A stretch of 64,000 nucleotides of DNA from VAZQ01 sp963725185 (GTDB lineage Bacteria > Pseudomonadota > Alphaproteobacteria > Rhizobiales > Xanthobacteraceae), in assembly GCA_963725185.1 (NCBI GenBank), contig CAVRXO010000003.1:868001-932000 (forward strand), in the 5' to 3' direction. A program made the translations under genes and the position numbers. Positions within the stretch are counted from its first letter, which is position 1. The number at the start of each line of letters is the position of its first letter. Shown in pieces: positions 33,543 to 41,867 of the stretch. The notes beneath the pieces are model-generated. The model had not been told where the DNA came from, searched no databases, and was given only the letters and a program-made list of their open reading frames with translations.

Positions 33543-34127
33543 CTAAAGCTCCTTCTCAAGCAGGATGCGGGTGAGCCGGTAGTCCGGGAACTCGCGCGCC
33601 CAGCCCCGGCGTCCATGGATGCGAATGGCCGCGCATCCCTCGGCCTTGGCGAAAGCTTCAAGCTCGGCCTTGAGCGGCAGCCAGCGCGCGCGCTCGCGGC
33701 CGCCGCAGGCCACGATGGTGCAGAACCTCTCGCCGTTGGCGTGCGTGAGCTGCGTGACCGCGGCGGCCCAGATGGCGCGCGTGTCGGCCGCGACCCACAA
33801 CAGCTGCGCGCCCTCGAGCACGGCGCGCTCCACGTCGGCGAATTCCGAGATGCGGCCCTTGTGCATGGCGGCGCGGATGAGGTGGGAGACCAGCGGCCAG
33901 ACGCGGGCGACATGGGCGGGGTCGATGCAGATGCAGTGGATGGGATCTTGCTGGGAGTTCCTCGCCGCGGGCGCGGTTCCGGTCTCGGCTTGGTGAGGGG
34001 GCGCTTCCACAGGCTCAAACTCGCGGAGGGTGCCCCTCACCCGCCGTGCTTCGCACGGCGACCTCTCCCCGCAAGCGGGGCGAGGTAAGGAAGCGCTGCG
34101 GCGCGCATCGTCATCCGAGGCAGACAT
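33543..34127 (-). CDS. phage GNAT-like protein
   Basis: The folded part (from about residue 58) reads HCICIDPAHVARVWPLVSHL, then RISEFADVERAVLEGAQLLW, RFCTIVACGGRERARWLPLK and AEGCAAIRIHGRRGWAREFP. That is the beta-alpha pattern of a GNAT acetyltransferase-like fold seen in many podovirus virion operons. The ATG at 34127 overlaps the previous gene by 17 bp. With that start, residues ~14-30 are encoded by a palindromic intergenic repeat (34031-34085), so the true start may lie inside or after it (for example GTG 34040). Role in the particle unknown. Confidence 0.6.
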   Translation of the reverse strand: MSASDDDARRSASLPRPACGERSPCEARRVRGTLREFEPVEAPPHQAETGTAPAARNSQQDPIHCICIDPAHVARVWPLVSHLIRAAMHKGRISEFADVERAVLEGAQLLWVAADTRAIWAAAVTQLTHANGERFCTIVACGGRERARWLPLKAELEAFAKAEGCAAIRIHGRRGWAREFPDYRLTRILLEKEL

Positions 34128-34425
34128 AGGAGAAGGTCCGGTCGGTTTGGGAGTTGTTGGCGTGGGTGATGGTGAAGCTGCCGCTGGCGATCGCGCTGAC
34201 GTAGCAGCCGCCGGCGGCGAGCTCGGCGGCGGCATCGGCGGTGCGCGGGCATAAGAAGACCTGCGCGCCGGGGGCGCAGTTGGGGGTGGTCACTGTGGTC
34301 GAGGCGGCGCCGGCGGCAAGCGTCGCGCTGCCGGCGGCGTTGCTGCGGCCTTGCATCAGCTGGCGCACCGCGTTGACGATCGTGCCGGCCTGCGTCTCGG
34401 ACGGCGAGAGCGGCGGCGCGCTCAT
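34111..34425 (-). CDS. small phage structural protein, 104 aa
   Basis: MSAPPLSPSETQAGTIVNAV is followed by RQLMQGRSNAAGSATLAAGA and the beta-rich STTVTTPNCAPGAQVFLCPR, then GCYVSAIASGSFTITHANNS. Repeated ASxxVxxPxC..G..V blocks suggest a beta-structured decoration or tail-tip protein. ATG 34425 has no strong ribosome site; ATG 34440 is an alternative. It stands directly after the tail tubular gene on the same strand. Confidence 0.6.
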   Translation of the reverse strand: MSAPPLSPSETQAGTIVNAVRQLMQGRSNAAGSATLAAGAASTTVTTPNCAPGAQVFLCPRTADAAAELAAGGCYVSAIASGSFTITHANNSQTDRTFSYVCLG

Positions 34426-34435
34426 TTCAAGTGCT

Positions 34436-34503
34436 CGCATTTCCGGACGGAAAACCGGATGCTCACCCCCGCTTTCGCGGGGGCATGCTTTTTCCTGGAA
34501 ATG
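34436..34503. repeat. intergenic palindromic repeat, sister of 33480-33541
   Basis: Contains GGACGGAAAACCGGATGCTC, a CCCCCGCTTTCGCGGGGG hairpin and GCATGCTTTTTCCTGGAAAT. Confidence 0.7.
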
Positions 34504-34504
34504 C

Positions 34505-36217
34505 TCATTGCAGCCCCTCGGCCACGAACTGCGGCTCGATGCCGGCCGCGAAGGTCCAGGACGCGCCGTAGGGAATGACCAGCTGGCCGCGGGCATAGCG
34601 GGTCGAGACGTTCTGCGGGCAACGCCCGAGCGCGTCGATCGCGGTCGCGGGGCTCAGCGTCGGCACCGCCTGCAGCGTGTCGCGATAGGCGAGCGCGCCC
34701 AGCGCTGCGGCCGCGTCGGTGATCGGACGCAGGCCCTGCACCCGCATGCGCGCCGCGCCGCCCTGCTCGGCGGTCTGCAGCGTGGCGGCGAGATTGCTGC
34801 CGGCATAGAAGCCGATCGCATGCGCGCTGCTCACGCCGCACAATTGCGCGAGCGCGCCGGTGGAGATGCTGTCGAGCGAGAACGGCAACTGGTCGAGCGA
34901 CCCGCCGATGGCGCCGCCGCCCGCATAGGCATGCACGAAGGCGGAGCCGACGAGATCGATGTGGGTCGCGTCCACGATGGTGAAGGCCCAGTTGCCGTTC
35001 GCCTCGGTGGTGCCGGTGACACCGTAGACCACGACCGAGTTCTCGGCGGCGAGATTGGTGCTGCCGGCGCCGGAGCCGGCGGTGAGGCCGCTCACGGTCA
35101 AGCGGATCGCCCCGGAGCCGTTGTTGCCGGCGTTGCTGACGGTGATGATGCCGGGCGCCACGGCATCGAGGTTCTCCAGGGTCAGGCCGGGCTTGGCGAG
35201 GGTGGCGAGATACTCCCCGCTCATCAGCACGAGCGAGGCGCGCTGCAGCATCCAGTCGTAGATGATGATCTTGTCGAACAGGGAGGCTTGCCCGGCGAGC
35301 GACTTGTAGGACCAGTAGATGCGCGGCGCCACCGGGTCGGCCGCCCCGATGATCAGCTGCGGATTGGCCTGGTCGGCGTCGGCGAAAAAGGCGCGGTCGA
35401 ACTTCTCCTTCCCGATCGGAACCGGTGCGCCGCCCGGAGCGATGCTCTTGAACCCTTGGGTCGAGCAGAAATAGGTCGTCCCGCCGGCATTCACCGCCGA
35501 ATAGGGCGCGAACATGCCGTCGCTGCTGGAAACCTTCAGGATGTCGAACACCGTGGGCGAGCCCGGATTGAAGGTCATGCTGCGGATGGCGGAATCCTGG
35601 AACACGATGCCGTATTGGTCGCCGCCGGCGACGCCGCGGGTGAGCCCGCCGTCGGCCAGGTCCTGGTAGTTGGATTGCGCGGTGACATTGTCCCAGGTGG
35701 TGGTCTGGTTGAGGCCCGACCACTGCACCCGGTAGGGAAACGACAGCAGGCCGCAGAGCACCACGAACCGGTTGATGATCGCCACATAGGAGGCCTGCGG
35801 CGGCGAGCCGCCCAGGTTGGCGAAGGCAGTGGAGCTGGTGAGATCGAACACCTGCGGCGGCACGTTCTGCTGCACTGCGATGACGAAGTTGTTGAACTGC
35901 ACGAACTGCCAGTTGAAGGCGCCGGAGAGCGACGCATAGGCGCTACCGGAGAGGCTCACGTCGGTCCAGGCAAAGCTGGTGTTGTTGAGCTTGTAGAGCC
36001 TGGTCGCGGTGCCGGCGAAGGTCGCGATCGAGCCGTCGGCGTTGCGGGCGAAGAAGGTGCCGCGGCAGGCCGCCGGCAGCGGCTGCGAGAGCGCATTGAA
36101 ATCCCGGAACGGCCCGTAGCCGTCGCCGCGCGGCAGCACGTTCTGGATGGTGAGCGAGCTCGCGCCCTGATAATCGGAAACGTCAGGCCGCCACTCGGGG
36201 AACGGCAGGAAGGACAT
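34505..36217 (-). CDS. phage tail tubular protein B-like
   Basis: 570 aa from ATG 36217 with an AAGGAGA ribosome site. MSFLPFPEWRPDVSDYQGAS starts a beta-propeller protein of the podovirus nozzle type. Typical parts are IQNVLPRGDGYGPFRDFNAL, TFFARNADGSIATFAGTATR, YRVQWSGLNQTTTWDNVTAQ and YGIVFQDSAIRSMTFNPGSP. An inserted segment (GVTGTTEANGNWAFTIVDAT, then HIDLVGSAFVHAYAGGG) is shared with the neighbouring tubular A-like protein and resembles what databases label an E1 FCCH-like domain. It would form the distal tail tube. Confidence 0.8.
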   Translation of the reverse strand: MSFLPFPEWRPDVSDYQGASSLTIQNVLPRGDGYGPFRDFNALSQPLPAACRGTFFARNADGSIATFAGTATRLYKLNNTSFAWTDVSLSGSAYASLSGAFNWQFVQFNNFVIAVQQNVPPQVFDLTSSTAFANLGGSPPQASYVAIINRFVVLCGLLSFPYRVQWSGLNQTTTWDNVTAQSNYQDLADGGLTRGVAGGDQYGIVFQDSAIRSMTFNPGSPTVFDILKVSSSDGMFAPYSAVNAGGTTYFCSTQGFKSIAPGGAPVPIGKEKFDRAFFADADQANPQLIIGAADPVAPRIYWSYKSLAGQASLFDKIIIYDWMLQRASLVLMSGEYLATLAKPGLTLENLDAVAPGIITVSNAGNNGSGAIRLTVSGLTAGSGAGSTNLAAENSVVVYGVTGTTEANGNWAFTIVDATHIDLVGSAFVHAYAGGGAIGGSLDQLPFSLDSISTGALAQLCGVSSAHAIGFYAGSNLAATLQTAEQGGAARMRVQGLRPITDAAAALGALAYRDTLQAVPTLSPATAIDALGRCPQNVSTRYARGQLVIPYGASWTFAAGIEPQFVAEGLQ

Positions 36218-36230
36218 CGGGAGTCTCCTT

Positions 36231-36337
36231 GTCCCGGCCTTGAGCCGAAGCGACTTGTTCCCGGACGCGCGGAAGCTGCGAGTCCGCGGATCGTTACTAC
36301 CGCCGAATATCGGACGGTCCCGGCTCAAGGCCGGGAC
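36231..36337. repeat. inverted repeat GTCCCGGCCTTGAGCC / GGCTCAAGGCCGGGAC
   Basis: Perfect 16-bp arms separated by ~75 bp, between the two tail tubular genes. The right arm recurs at 21890-21905. Confidence 0.85.
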
Positions 36338-36348
36338 AAGTGGGCGCG

Positions 36349-37179
36349 TTACGGCGTGGGGCTCATGGTGCGGATGGCGCCGGGGCCGCGGGTCTTGTTG
36401 CTGAGCTTCTCGATCTCGTCGAACAGCTCGTCGCGGCGTGCCTTCCACAGCGCGGCGGTCTCGGCATTGACCGTGTAGGCCTGCGCCTCGGTGAGCGCGC
36501 CGAACAGGTAGAGATCGGGATGCTGGCTCATCAGCCAATTGGTGGAGTTGGCCGCGAGCGAAGGGATCTGCTGGTAGTAAAGCAGCGTCAGCGGCGTGGG
36601 ATCCTGCGGCATCACCCGCAACGTGCCGCCCTCGATGGTGAACTCGCTCGGCAGGTCGATCGGCACGTCCGGATAGTGCGAGGTCAAGGTCGAAGGGTGG
36701 ACATAGGAGAGCTCGCGCAACGGATTGCCCATCCAGGTGACGCGCCGCCAGGCCAGATAGTCGCTCGGCAGCGGCACGTTGCCGGTATCGGTGAGCGTGC
36801 CGCCGCCCGCATAGGCATTCACGAACAGCGAGCCGATCAGGTCGATATGGGTCGCATCGACGACGGCAATCGGAAACAGGCCGTTGGCCTCAAGCGTCCC
36901 CACGACCCCGGCGACGGCGACCTGGTCGCCGTTCGAGAGCGCCGCGGTCGAGGCGAGCGCCAGCCGCACCAGGCCGGCCGGCGACGCGGCCGCACCGGTG
37001 ACGGCGACCACCGCCTGCGGCGTCAGCATCACGGTCGCCTCCTGCTGGCGCACCCGCAGCCGCCGATTGGCGCAAGCCTCGAACAGCTGCACGAAGTTCG
37101 GCAGCAAAGCCGCGAGATCGGAACGCTGCAGCCAGTTGCCGAGGGCGGCGGTGAGGTCGGTGTAGGATTGGAGGGACAT
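36349..37179 (-). CDS. phage tail tubular protein A-like adaptor
   Basis: 276 aa from ATG 37179 (AAGGA upstream). MSLQSYTDLTAALGNWLQRS and LAALLPNFVQLFEACANRRL open the gp11-type adaptor fold that links portal to nozzle in T7-like phages. An inserted beta segment GVVGTLEANGLFPIAVVDAT, then HIDLIGSLFVNAYAGGGTL, is shared with the tubular B-like protein. The second half (PLPSDYLAWRRVTWMGNPLR, EFTIEGGTLRVMPQDPTPLT and LLYYQQIPSLAANSTNWLMS) is diagnostic of the adaptor family. Confidence 0.8.
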   Translation of the reverse strand: MSLQSYTDLTAALGNWLQRSDLAALLPNFVQLFEACANRRLRVRQQEATVMLTPQAVVAVTGAAASPAGLVRLALASTAALSNGDQVAVAGVVGTLEANGLFPIAVVDATHIDLIGSLFVNAYAGGGTLTDTGNVPLPSDYLAWRRVTWMGNPLRELSYVHPSTLTSHYPDVPIDLPSEFTIEGGTLRVMPQDPTPLTLLYYQQIPSLAANSTNWLMSQHPDLYLFGALTEAQAYTVNAETAALWKARRDELFDEIEKLSNKTRGPGAIRTMSPTP

Positions 37180-37581
37180 GAATGGGAATCCTTGGATAAA
37201 GCGAATGGCGAGTAGCGAATAGGGAGTAGCGAGTGATAAAGAGTGAATAGTGAGCGATGAATTCCGAGGGAAACCGGGCTCTCGGATGGATGCAAAGCCG
37301 TGCCACACGTTCAGAGCGCTCCCTCTCCCCGTTGGGGAGAGGGTTGGGGTGAGGGGCCACGGCCTCTCGATAGGCCCGAACCCTCTCACCCGGATTGCTT
37401 CGCAATCCGACCCTCGGGTCGGTGCCCGAGGGCAGGCTCTCTCCCCTACGGGGAGAGGTGAAACCTGCTGCGCCGTCGTGGCTCAATTTGAGCGCAACGC
37501 GCTGTAGTCGCAATTTCGTTACTCGTTATTCGCTACTCGCCACGCGCTATTCGCCATTCGCCATTCGCAACTCGCCGTCAC
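37180..37581. repeat. cluster of dispersed intergenic repeats
   Basis: Three types lie together. GCGAATGGCGAGTAGCGAAT-type runs occupy 37196-37262 and 37512-37576. A CCCTCTCCCC...GGGGAGAGGG palindrome with CCTCACCCC lies at 37318-37360; the IS481 element hit another copy. Between them are a GATTGCTTCGCAATC hairpin and CTCTCCCCTACGGGGAGAG (37395-37460). No gene. Confidence 0.75.
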
Positions 37582-37869
37582 TCACCCGCTCGTGCGCAAA
37601 TGCATCCAGTCGGGGTCGCGGAGCTTCTTCTTCAAAAACCTGTCCCATTCGTGCGCCGGCATGCCGAAGACCGGGACGCCTTCTTCCAGCATCCACTGCA
37701 AGAGGATGTTGTTGGGGATGGTGGCGACGTGGCGGCCCCAGTCGCTCTTCTGCGGCTCGTTCTGCAGCCGCTTGTTGCCCTCGATGATGTCCTCGACGTC
37801 CTGGTAGTGACGGACGGCAAGATTGCCGTCCGTCAGCCTGAGCTGCGTGATGACGGGAGTGCCGCTCAT
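37582..37869 (-). CDS. conserved phage protein, 95 aa
   Basis: Start ATG 37869 (MSGTPVITQLRLTDGNLAVR). The body reads HYQDVEDIIEGNKRLQNEPQ, KSDWGRHVATIPNNILLQWM and KKKLRDPDWMHLRT. The DV..II..NK.LQNE.Q.SDWGRH.A.IPN pattern followed by a KLRDPDW end is a recurrent podovirus protein found between capsid and tail genes. Function not known. It shares one base with the stop-start junction of the upstream gene. Confidence 0.75.
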   Translation of the reverse strand: MSGTPVITQLRLTDGNLAVRHYQDVEDIIEGNKRLQNEPQKSDWGRHVATIPNNILLQWMLEEGVPVFGMPAHEWDRFLKKKLRDPDWMHLRTSG

Positions 37870-38357
37870 CACCATTCCTCGACGGTCTCGGGCGTGACCG
37901 TGAACTGCTCGTTGGCGATGGGCGTGTAGGCGGCACGCGCCTCAAGCAGGCCGTAGTAGGTGGCGCCGCCGTCCAAACGGATCCAATGCTCGGACCCGGC
38001 GGCGTCGTCGCCGACGTCGGCACACCCGTCGGTGAAGGCCTTCATGCTGCCGACATCGATCGAGCCCAGATAGGAGGCAGCGCCGCTGGTCGACCAGGTG
38101 CCGCCGTCGCCGTTCGCCACGCTCGGGGACTCCGAGTAGAGGTGCAGGCGGAACTGTGCATTGGTGCTCGATGTCCCGGACTTGAACAGGCGGATGCGCG
38201 ACAGCCGGAACTGGCCCGGCATCGAGTTGCCGCCGACCGTGAAGGCCATCGGCACGACCGCGCCGGCGGTCACCGAGTTGGCGACCAGTTGGCCCGACGC
38301 ATACGCGGTGGTGTTGTTCGGCCGCGTGAAGCTCTGCGGGAGGTTCCAGATCTGCAT
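37869..38357 (-). CDS. phage structural protein, 162 aa
   Basis: ATG 38357 overlaps the previous stop by one base (TGATG), so translation is coupled. MQIWNLPQSFTRPNNTTAYA and SGQLVANSVTAGAVVPMAFT begin a beta-rich protein. FRLSRIRLFKSGTSSTNAQF, RLHLYSESPS and YYGLLEARAAYTPIANEQFT follow. This looks like a head-decoration or head-to-tail protein that sits right after the capsid gene in similar operons. No named family. Confidence 0.65.
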   Translation of the reverse strand: MQIWNLPQSFTRPNNTTAYASGQLVANSVTAGAVVPMAFTVGGNSMPGQFRLSRIRLFKSGTSSTNAQFRLHLYSESPSVANGDGGTWSTSGAASYLGSIDVGSMKAFTDGCADVGDDAAGSEHWIRLDGGATYYGLLEARAAYTPIANEQFTVTPETVEEW

Positions 38358-38734
38358 CACTGCGTCTCGCGGATGACGACGCAGAAATAGCCGCTGATGC
38401 CCGATCCGGTGCCCCCCGACGGCGTGAACGTGATCACGTCGCCTTCGCTGACGAGCGCGTTGCCGGCCGCGTTGGTCGGGAAATCCTCGGCCGCGACGCC
38501 GCCGGCGCCGGCCGCGATGCTCAGCGCGCCGGTGCCGATGTCGGACGCGGTGCCGGTCGTGGTCACCGCGATCGCGATGGTGCCGGTCGTGGTGCCGTTG
38601 GCGACGGCGAAGGTTCGCACAATTCTGCCCTTGACGGGCGCGACCACGCTGACGGCCGCCGGCGAGGAGGCGATGCTGGCACAATAAGTGTCGGCGCTCC
38701 ATTCATTGACGGGGCGCACATTGGGAAGCGACAT
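38357..38734 (-). CDS. phage head-decoration-like protein, 125 aa
   Basis: ATG 38734 follows GAAAGGATT. MSLPNVRPVNEWSADTYCAS is followed by a beta-repeat stretch (VVAPVKGRIVRTFAVANGTT, then TGTIAIAVTTTGTASDIGTG) and a GDVITFTPSGGTGSGISGYF end. Small Thr/Gly/Ala-rich beta proteins directly after a major capsid gene are usually head fibres or decorations. Family not named. Confidence 0.65.
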   Translation of the reverse strand: MSLPNVRPVNEWSADTYCASIASSPAAVSVVAPVKGRIVRTFAVANGTTTGTIAIAVTTTGTASDIGTGALSIAAGAGGVAAEDFPTNAAGNALVSEGDVITFTPSGGTGSGISGYFCVVIRETQ

Positions 38735-38794
38735 GAGGGCAATCCTTTCGGGGTGTGAGGGGCGCCATGATCGGCGCCCCGGTGGGACGGGCGA

Positions 38795-38879
38795 ATAACG
38801 AATGGCGGATGGCGAGTAGCGGCAGGAGCCACCCCTCTTCGCCTTCCTATTCCCCATTCGCTACTCGCTATTGGCCACT
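38795..38879. repeat. GCGAATA/GGCGAGTAG-type intergenic repeat
   Basis: CGAATAACGAATGGCGGATGG and GGCGAGTAGCGGCAG on the left, CCCCATTCGCTACTCGCTAT on the right. Related runs lie at 37196-37262, 37512-37576 and 41738-41866. Confidence 0.7.
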
Positions 38880-39837
38880 TCACGACGTCGTATTGTCGAA
38901 CACGCCGCCGGAGGCCTTCTCGTTGCGGGCCACCAGGGTGTATTCGGACAGGATCTCCTTCCAATCGGAATCGCCGGTCTTGGCGAGCGGGAAGGACACG
39001 AAGCGCCGACCGTTGAGATAGGCGACCGCCCACATGTCCATCTGGAGCGCGAGCACGTCGCGCGACCGCATGAAGCGGTTGGGCGCGATGCGCAGCGTTC
39101 CGAAGTCCGAACTCGTAGGCATCGACCGCGGCCACGATCTTCTTGGCCTTGGTGTCCTCGGTCGGCGTGGCGCGGCCGGTGAAGGTCGAGAACACCTGCT
39201 TGTTGAAGCCGCCGGTCATGATCACGTCGGGCTTGCCGCCCGAGGTCCAGATCGATTGCAGCACGCTCTTGAGGTTTCCTTCCGTGAACAGGCGCTGCGT
39301 CCCGTCGGTGCGGGTATTGGCGCCGAGCGCGGCGGCAGGATCGGCGCCGCCGGAGCCCTTGCTGGTATTGGTCTTGATCCAGGACAGGACCGAGGCGGTG
39401 GTGCGGGCGGTACTGTCGTTGCCCGAGGTCTTGGCCTGATTGGTGCCGACCAGGATCGACTCCATGTCGCGCTTGAGCTCGAGGCCCTTGAGCATTTCCT
39501 GATAGGCCATCTCGTCGTCGCGGCCGGCATGCTCGACCGCGCGCTGGGTGCCGGTCACCCGCGGCGTCTTGCGCGAGATCTGGCAGATATTGCCCAGCCG
39601 AATGGTCGAGGTGGTGGCATCCGCGGTGGCGTCGTCGCCTTCGAGCTGCGCATTGCCGGTGTTCACCGCCGCCAGCGCCTGGGTTTGCCATTCGTGATTG
39701 ACGGCCGAGGCTTTCTCCTTCTCGATGCCGCTCATGAACGGCGTCTCGGTGGGATCGATTCGGTAGATCACGTCGCTGAGGTCCTCGCGATTGCCGATGG
39801 CTTCATAGGTCGCGAAGGTATTGGTAGGAAGTGCCAT
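38880..39837 (-). pseudogene. SU10-type major capsid protein, one frameshift near 39112
   Basis: From ATG 39837: MALPTNTFATYEAIGNREDL, DPTETPFMSGIEKEKASAVN, HEWQTQALAAVNTGNAQLEG, CQISRKTPRVTGTQRAVEHA, LELKRDMESILVGTNQAKTS. This is the SU10/DUF5309 capsid layout. At 39112 an extra T (GAGTTCGGAC where GAGTCGGAC is expected) moves the frame; the other frame continues SDFGTLRIAPNRFMRSRDVL, ALQMDMWAVAYLNGRRFVSF and LAKTGDSDWKEILSEYTLVA to the stop at 38880. The block SDFGTLR..PNRF is the most conserved part of the family, so one base decides whether a capsid can form. Confidence 0.85.
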
Positions 39838-39846
39838 GATGGCTCC

Positions 39847-41010
39847 TTATCTGGCAGCCTTGCGGCGCTCGGCGAGAAGCCGGGCGGCGTCCTTGAGGGT
39901 GCCGGTTTGGTCGAGTCGCTTGGTGAGGTTCTGCACGACGGCGTCTTGCGCAGCGCCCCTGGGCTGCGTGACGCCGGGCCGCTGAACCGGCGGAACAGGC
40001 TTGGTGCTGGCTTCCTTGGCGGCTTTCTGCGCGTCGCGGAAGCGGACGCCGTCGCGGATGAGCATCTGCAGACGATGGTCGTGCAGGCTCAAGTCGGCGC
40101 GCCCGTGAAAGAGCGCGTTCAGCTCCGGATCGGAGAAGCCAAGGTCGCGCAACATGCCGAGCGCCGCGTGCTCCAGCTTGGACCGGTTTGCCGGATCAGC
40201 GATCTCGGGAACCTTCTCGACCAGCAGGCTTTGCTCGCGCTTGACGAAATCATCGAGCCTGATCCGGTGTTCCTGAGCATTGCGCTGCGCCGCGCCCGCC
40301 AGGTCCTGCTGGGCCGGGGCGATGCGCTTCTGCGTCGCATCCCACAGCACGTAACGCGGCCAGTCCTCGCGGGCGAGCCGCTCCACATCCACGATCGACT
40401 TGATGTCGGAGAACTCGGCCGCCTGTTGCTGCTGCAGCGTCGCCAGCATGTTCGGCAACGCCGTCTCGTACTGCGCCCTCGCCTGTTCCGCCTTCGCGCG
40501 CTCGGCCTCCAGGGCTTTGCGCTGCTCGGCGGCTTCGTTCTGGGTGCGGCGCACTTCGCGGTCGCGGTCCTGTTCGCGGGCCGCCAGGTATTCCTGCGTC
40601 TCGCGGGGCAAGGACGCGAACCGTTCGCGTGCCTCTTTGGTCCAAGACCGCGGTGGCTCGATGGGCGCCTGCTGAGCAGGCGGTTCGGCACTCTCGGTCG
40701 GTTCGCCGGGTGCTTCCGGTTGGGCCGGAGGGGCGGCGTCGGCCTGGGCTTGAGCTTGGGCGGACAGGTCCGGCCTTGCCGAAGCTTGCGCGGATTCATC
40801 GGCAGGCGCCGCGGCCTCGGCATGCACGGCCGGGCTTTGGTCCTGCGTTTGCTTGAATGGGTGGTCGCCGTCGCGCTGCCTGAGGCGGAAGCTCGCCAGC
40901 GAGCGGGCGGCATCGCGGGTCGAGATCGCCTCCGCGGCGGGCGCCGGAATCTGCACGATGTCGTTCGGCGCGCCGCCAGGGAGGGCGGCGTCGTTGCTGT
41001 TCACGTCCAT
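39847..41010 (-). CDS. phage scaffolding-type protein, 387 aa
   Basis: ATG 41010 follows GAGGACCATC. The N-terminal ~120 residues are Ala/Pro/Gln/Glu-rich and disordered. A long coiled-coil region follows (REVRRTQNEAAEQRKALEAE, RAKAEQARAQYETALPNMLA, QQQQAAEFSDIKSIVDVERL). A C-terminal helical part ends VVQNLTKRLDQTGTLKDAAR. Charge, coiled coil and position directly upstream of the capsid gene are those of a scaffolding protein. It starts 10 bp before the capsid on the same strand. Confidence 0.7.
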   Translation of the reverse strand: MDVNSNDAALPGGAPNDIVQIPAPAAEAISTRDAARSLASFRLRQRDGDHPFKQTQDQSPAVHAEAAAPADESAQASARPDLSAQAQAQADAAPPAQPEAPGEPTESAEPPAQQAPIEPPRSWTKEARERFASLPRETQEYLAAREQDRDREVRRTQNEAAEQRKALEAERAKAEQARAQYETALPNMLATLQQQQAAEFSDIKSIVDVERLAREDWPRYVLWDATQKRIAPAQQDLAGAAQRNAQEHRIRLDDFVKREQSLLVEKVPEIADPANRSKLEHAALGMLRDLGFSDPELNALFHGRADLSLHDHRLQMLIRDGVRFRDAQKAAKEASTKPVPPVQRPGVTQPRGAAQDAVVQNLTKRLDQTGTLKDAARLLAERRKAAR

Positions 41011-41030
41011 GATGGTCCTCTTGGTGAGTT

Positions 41031-41345
41031 TCAAACAATGCCGAAGCGCTTGCGCTTCTCGGCGAGCTGCTCGATCTCGCGCTGGGCAAGCTTGCCGTCA
41101 CGCACGATCTTGGCCAAGTGATCCTTGACCTTGCGCAGGATGTTGACCGCCTGCCACAACCGCTCGCGCGCGTCGGTGTCGCGGAACTGGCTCACGCGCC
41201 ATTCCTCGATGTAGCGTTCCTCGAGGCGGACAAAGGCTTCTTGCAGGAGCTCATCCTGCAAGAGCGCCTCGGCCCGCGCGCGCCGGGCCAGATCGGCGTT
41301 GAGCTTGTGCTCGCCCGCGCCCGGGATCGATTCGGCGGCGGTCAT
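41031..41345 (-). CDS. small helical phage protein, 104 aa
   Basis: ATG 41345 overlaps the stop of the preceding gene (ATGA type). MTAAESIPGAGEHKLNADLA, EALLQDELLQEAFVRLEERY, IEEWRVSQFRDTDARERLWQ and LAKIVRDGKLAQREIEQLAE show a fully helical, charged protein. Similar short proteins between portal and scaffold genes are common; role unknown. Confidence 0.6.
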   Translation of the reverse strand: MTAAESIPGAGEHKLNADLARRARAEALLQDELLQEAFVRLEERYIEEWRVSQFRDTDARERLWQAVNILRKVKDHLAKIVRDGKLAQREIEQLAEKRKRFGIV

Positions 41346-41701
41346 GGCAGCGCTCTGCGCAGCCATTCGAGCAGCCACGGATTGTCGCGGAACACCTGCG
41401 CCCAGGCGGTCGCGAACGCGCCGACGATGCGCTCCTCCTTGTCCTCCTCGTTGAGCGCATAGGTCGCATAGATGGCGTGGCCTGCCTCATGCAGCATGGT
41501 ATCGGCGGCCTTGACCGCCGACGGCATGTCGAGCTGCAGCGCCAGATGGCCCTCGCAGGACGAGAACTCGCCGAAGCAGTCCTTGCCCATGGCGCGCTGG
41601 GCGGAGAGCTTGTCGATGCGGAAGTCGAACGGACCCACCCGCAGCGCGGCCGGCAGCGCCTCGATCGCCTGCCGGCCGGTCTTGAAGACAGGCTTGTTCA
41701 T
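41342..41701 (-). CDS. phage protein with HEAGH (HExxH) zinc-peptidase-like motif, 119 aa
   Basis: ATG 41701 after AAGGATAT. MNKPVFKTGRQAIEALPAAL, FRIDKLSAQRAMGKDCFGEF, CEGHLALQLDMPSAVKAADT, then MLHEAGHAIYATYALNEEDK and AWAQVFRDNPWLLEWLRR. The HExxH motif with a following acidic helix (NEEDKEERIVGAFATAW) is the zincin pattern with a distal Glu. It could be a maturation protease or only a zinc fold. Other phage operons of this type carry the same small gene. Confidence 0.65.
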   Translation of the reverse strand: MNKPVFKTGRQAIEALPAALRVGPFDFRIDKLSAQRAMGKDCFGEFSSCEGHLALQLDMPSAVKAADTMLHEAGHAIYATYALNEEDKEERIVGAFATAWAQVFRDNPWLLEWLRRALP

Positions 41702-41737
41702 TCGGATATCCTTTGATTGTTGGATGGATGAATTTGG

Positions 41738-41866
41738 TTGAAGGAGCGAATAGCGAATGGCGAACGGCGAATAGGGAAGAGTCGGCAAGTCATCAGTTGG
41801 GAATCCGGCAGGCAACGTAACTTTGTTTCGCTACTCGCTACTCGCTACTCGCCATTCGCCCCTCAC
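41738..41866. repeat. GCGAATAGCGAATGGCGAA-type intergenic repeat, two clusters
   Basis: Left cluster GCGAATAGCGAATGGCGAAC (41745-41775) and right cluster CGCTACTCGCTACTCGCTAC (41829-41860) are inversely related. Confidence 0.75.
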
Positions 41867-41867
41867 A

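Noticed and set aside
34241..36478. 745-codon open frame on the plus strand
   Set aside because: Antisense to the tail tubular B-like gene; no signal, domain or ribosome site.
39034..41121. 695-codon open frame on the plus strand
   Set aside because: Antisense to the capsid and scaffold genes, which have clear family motifs.
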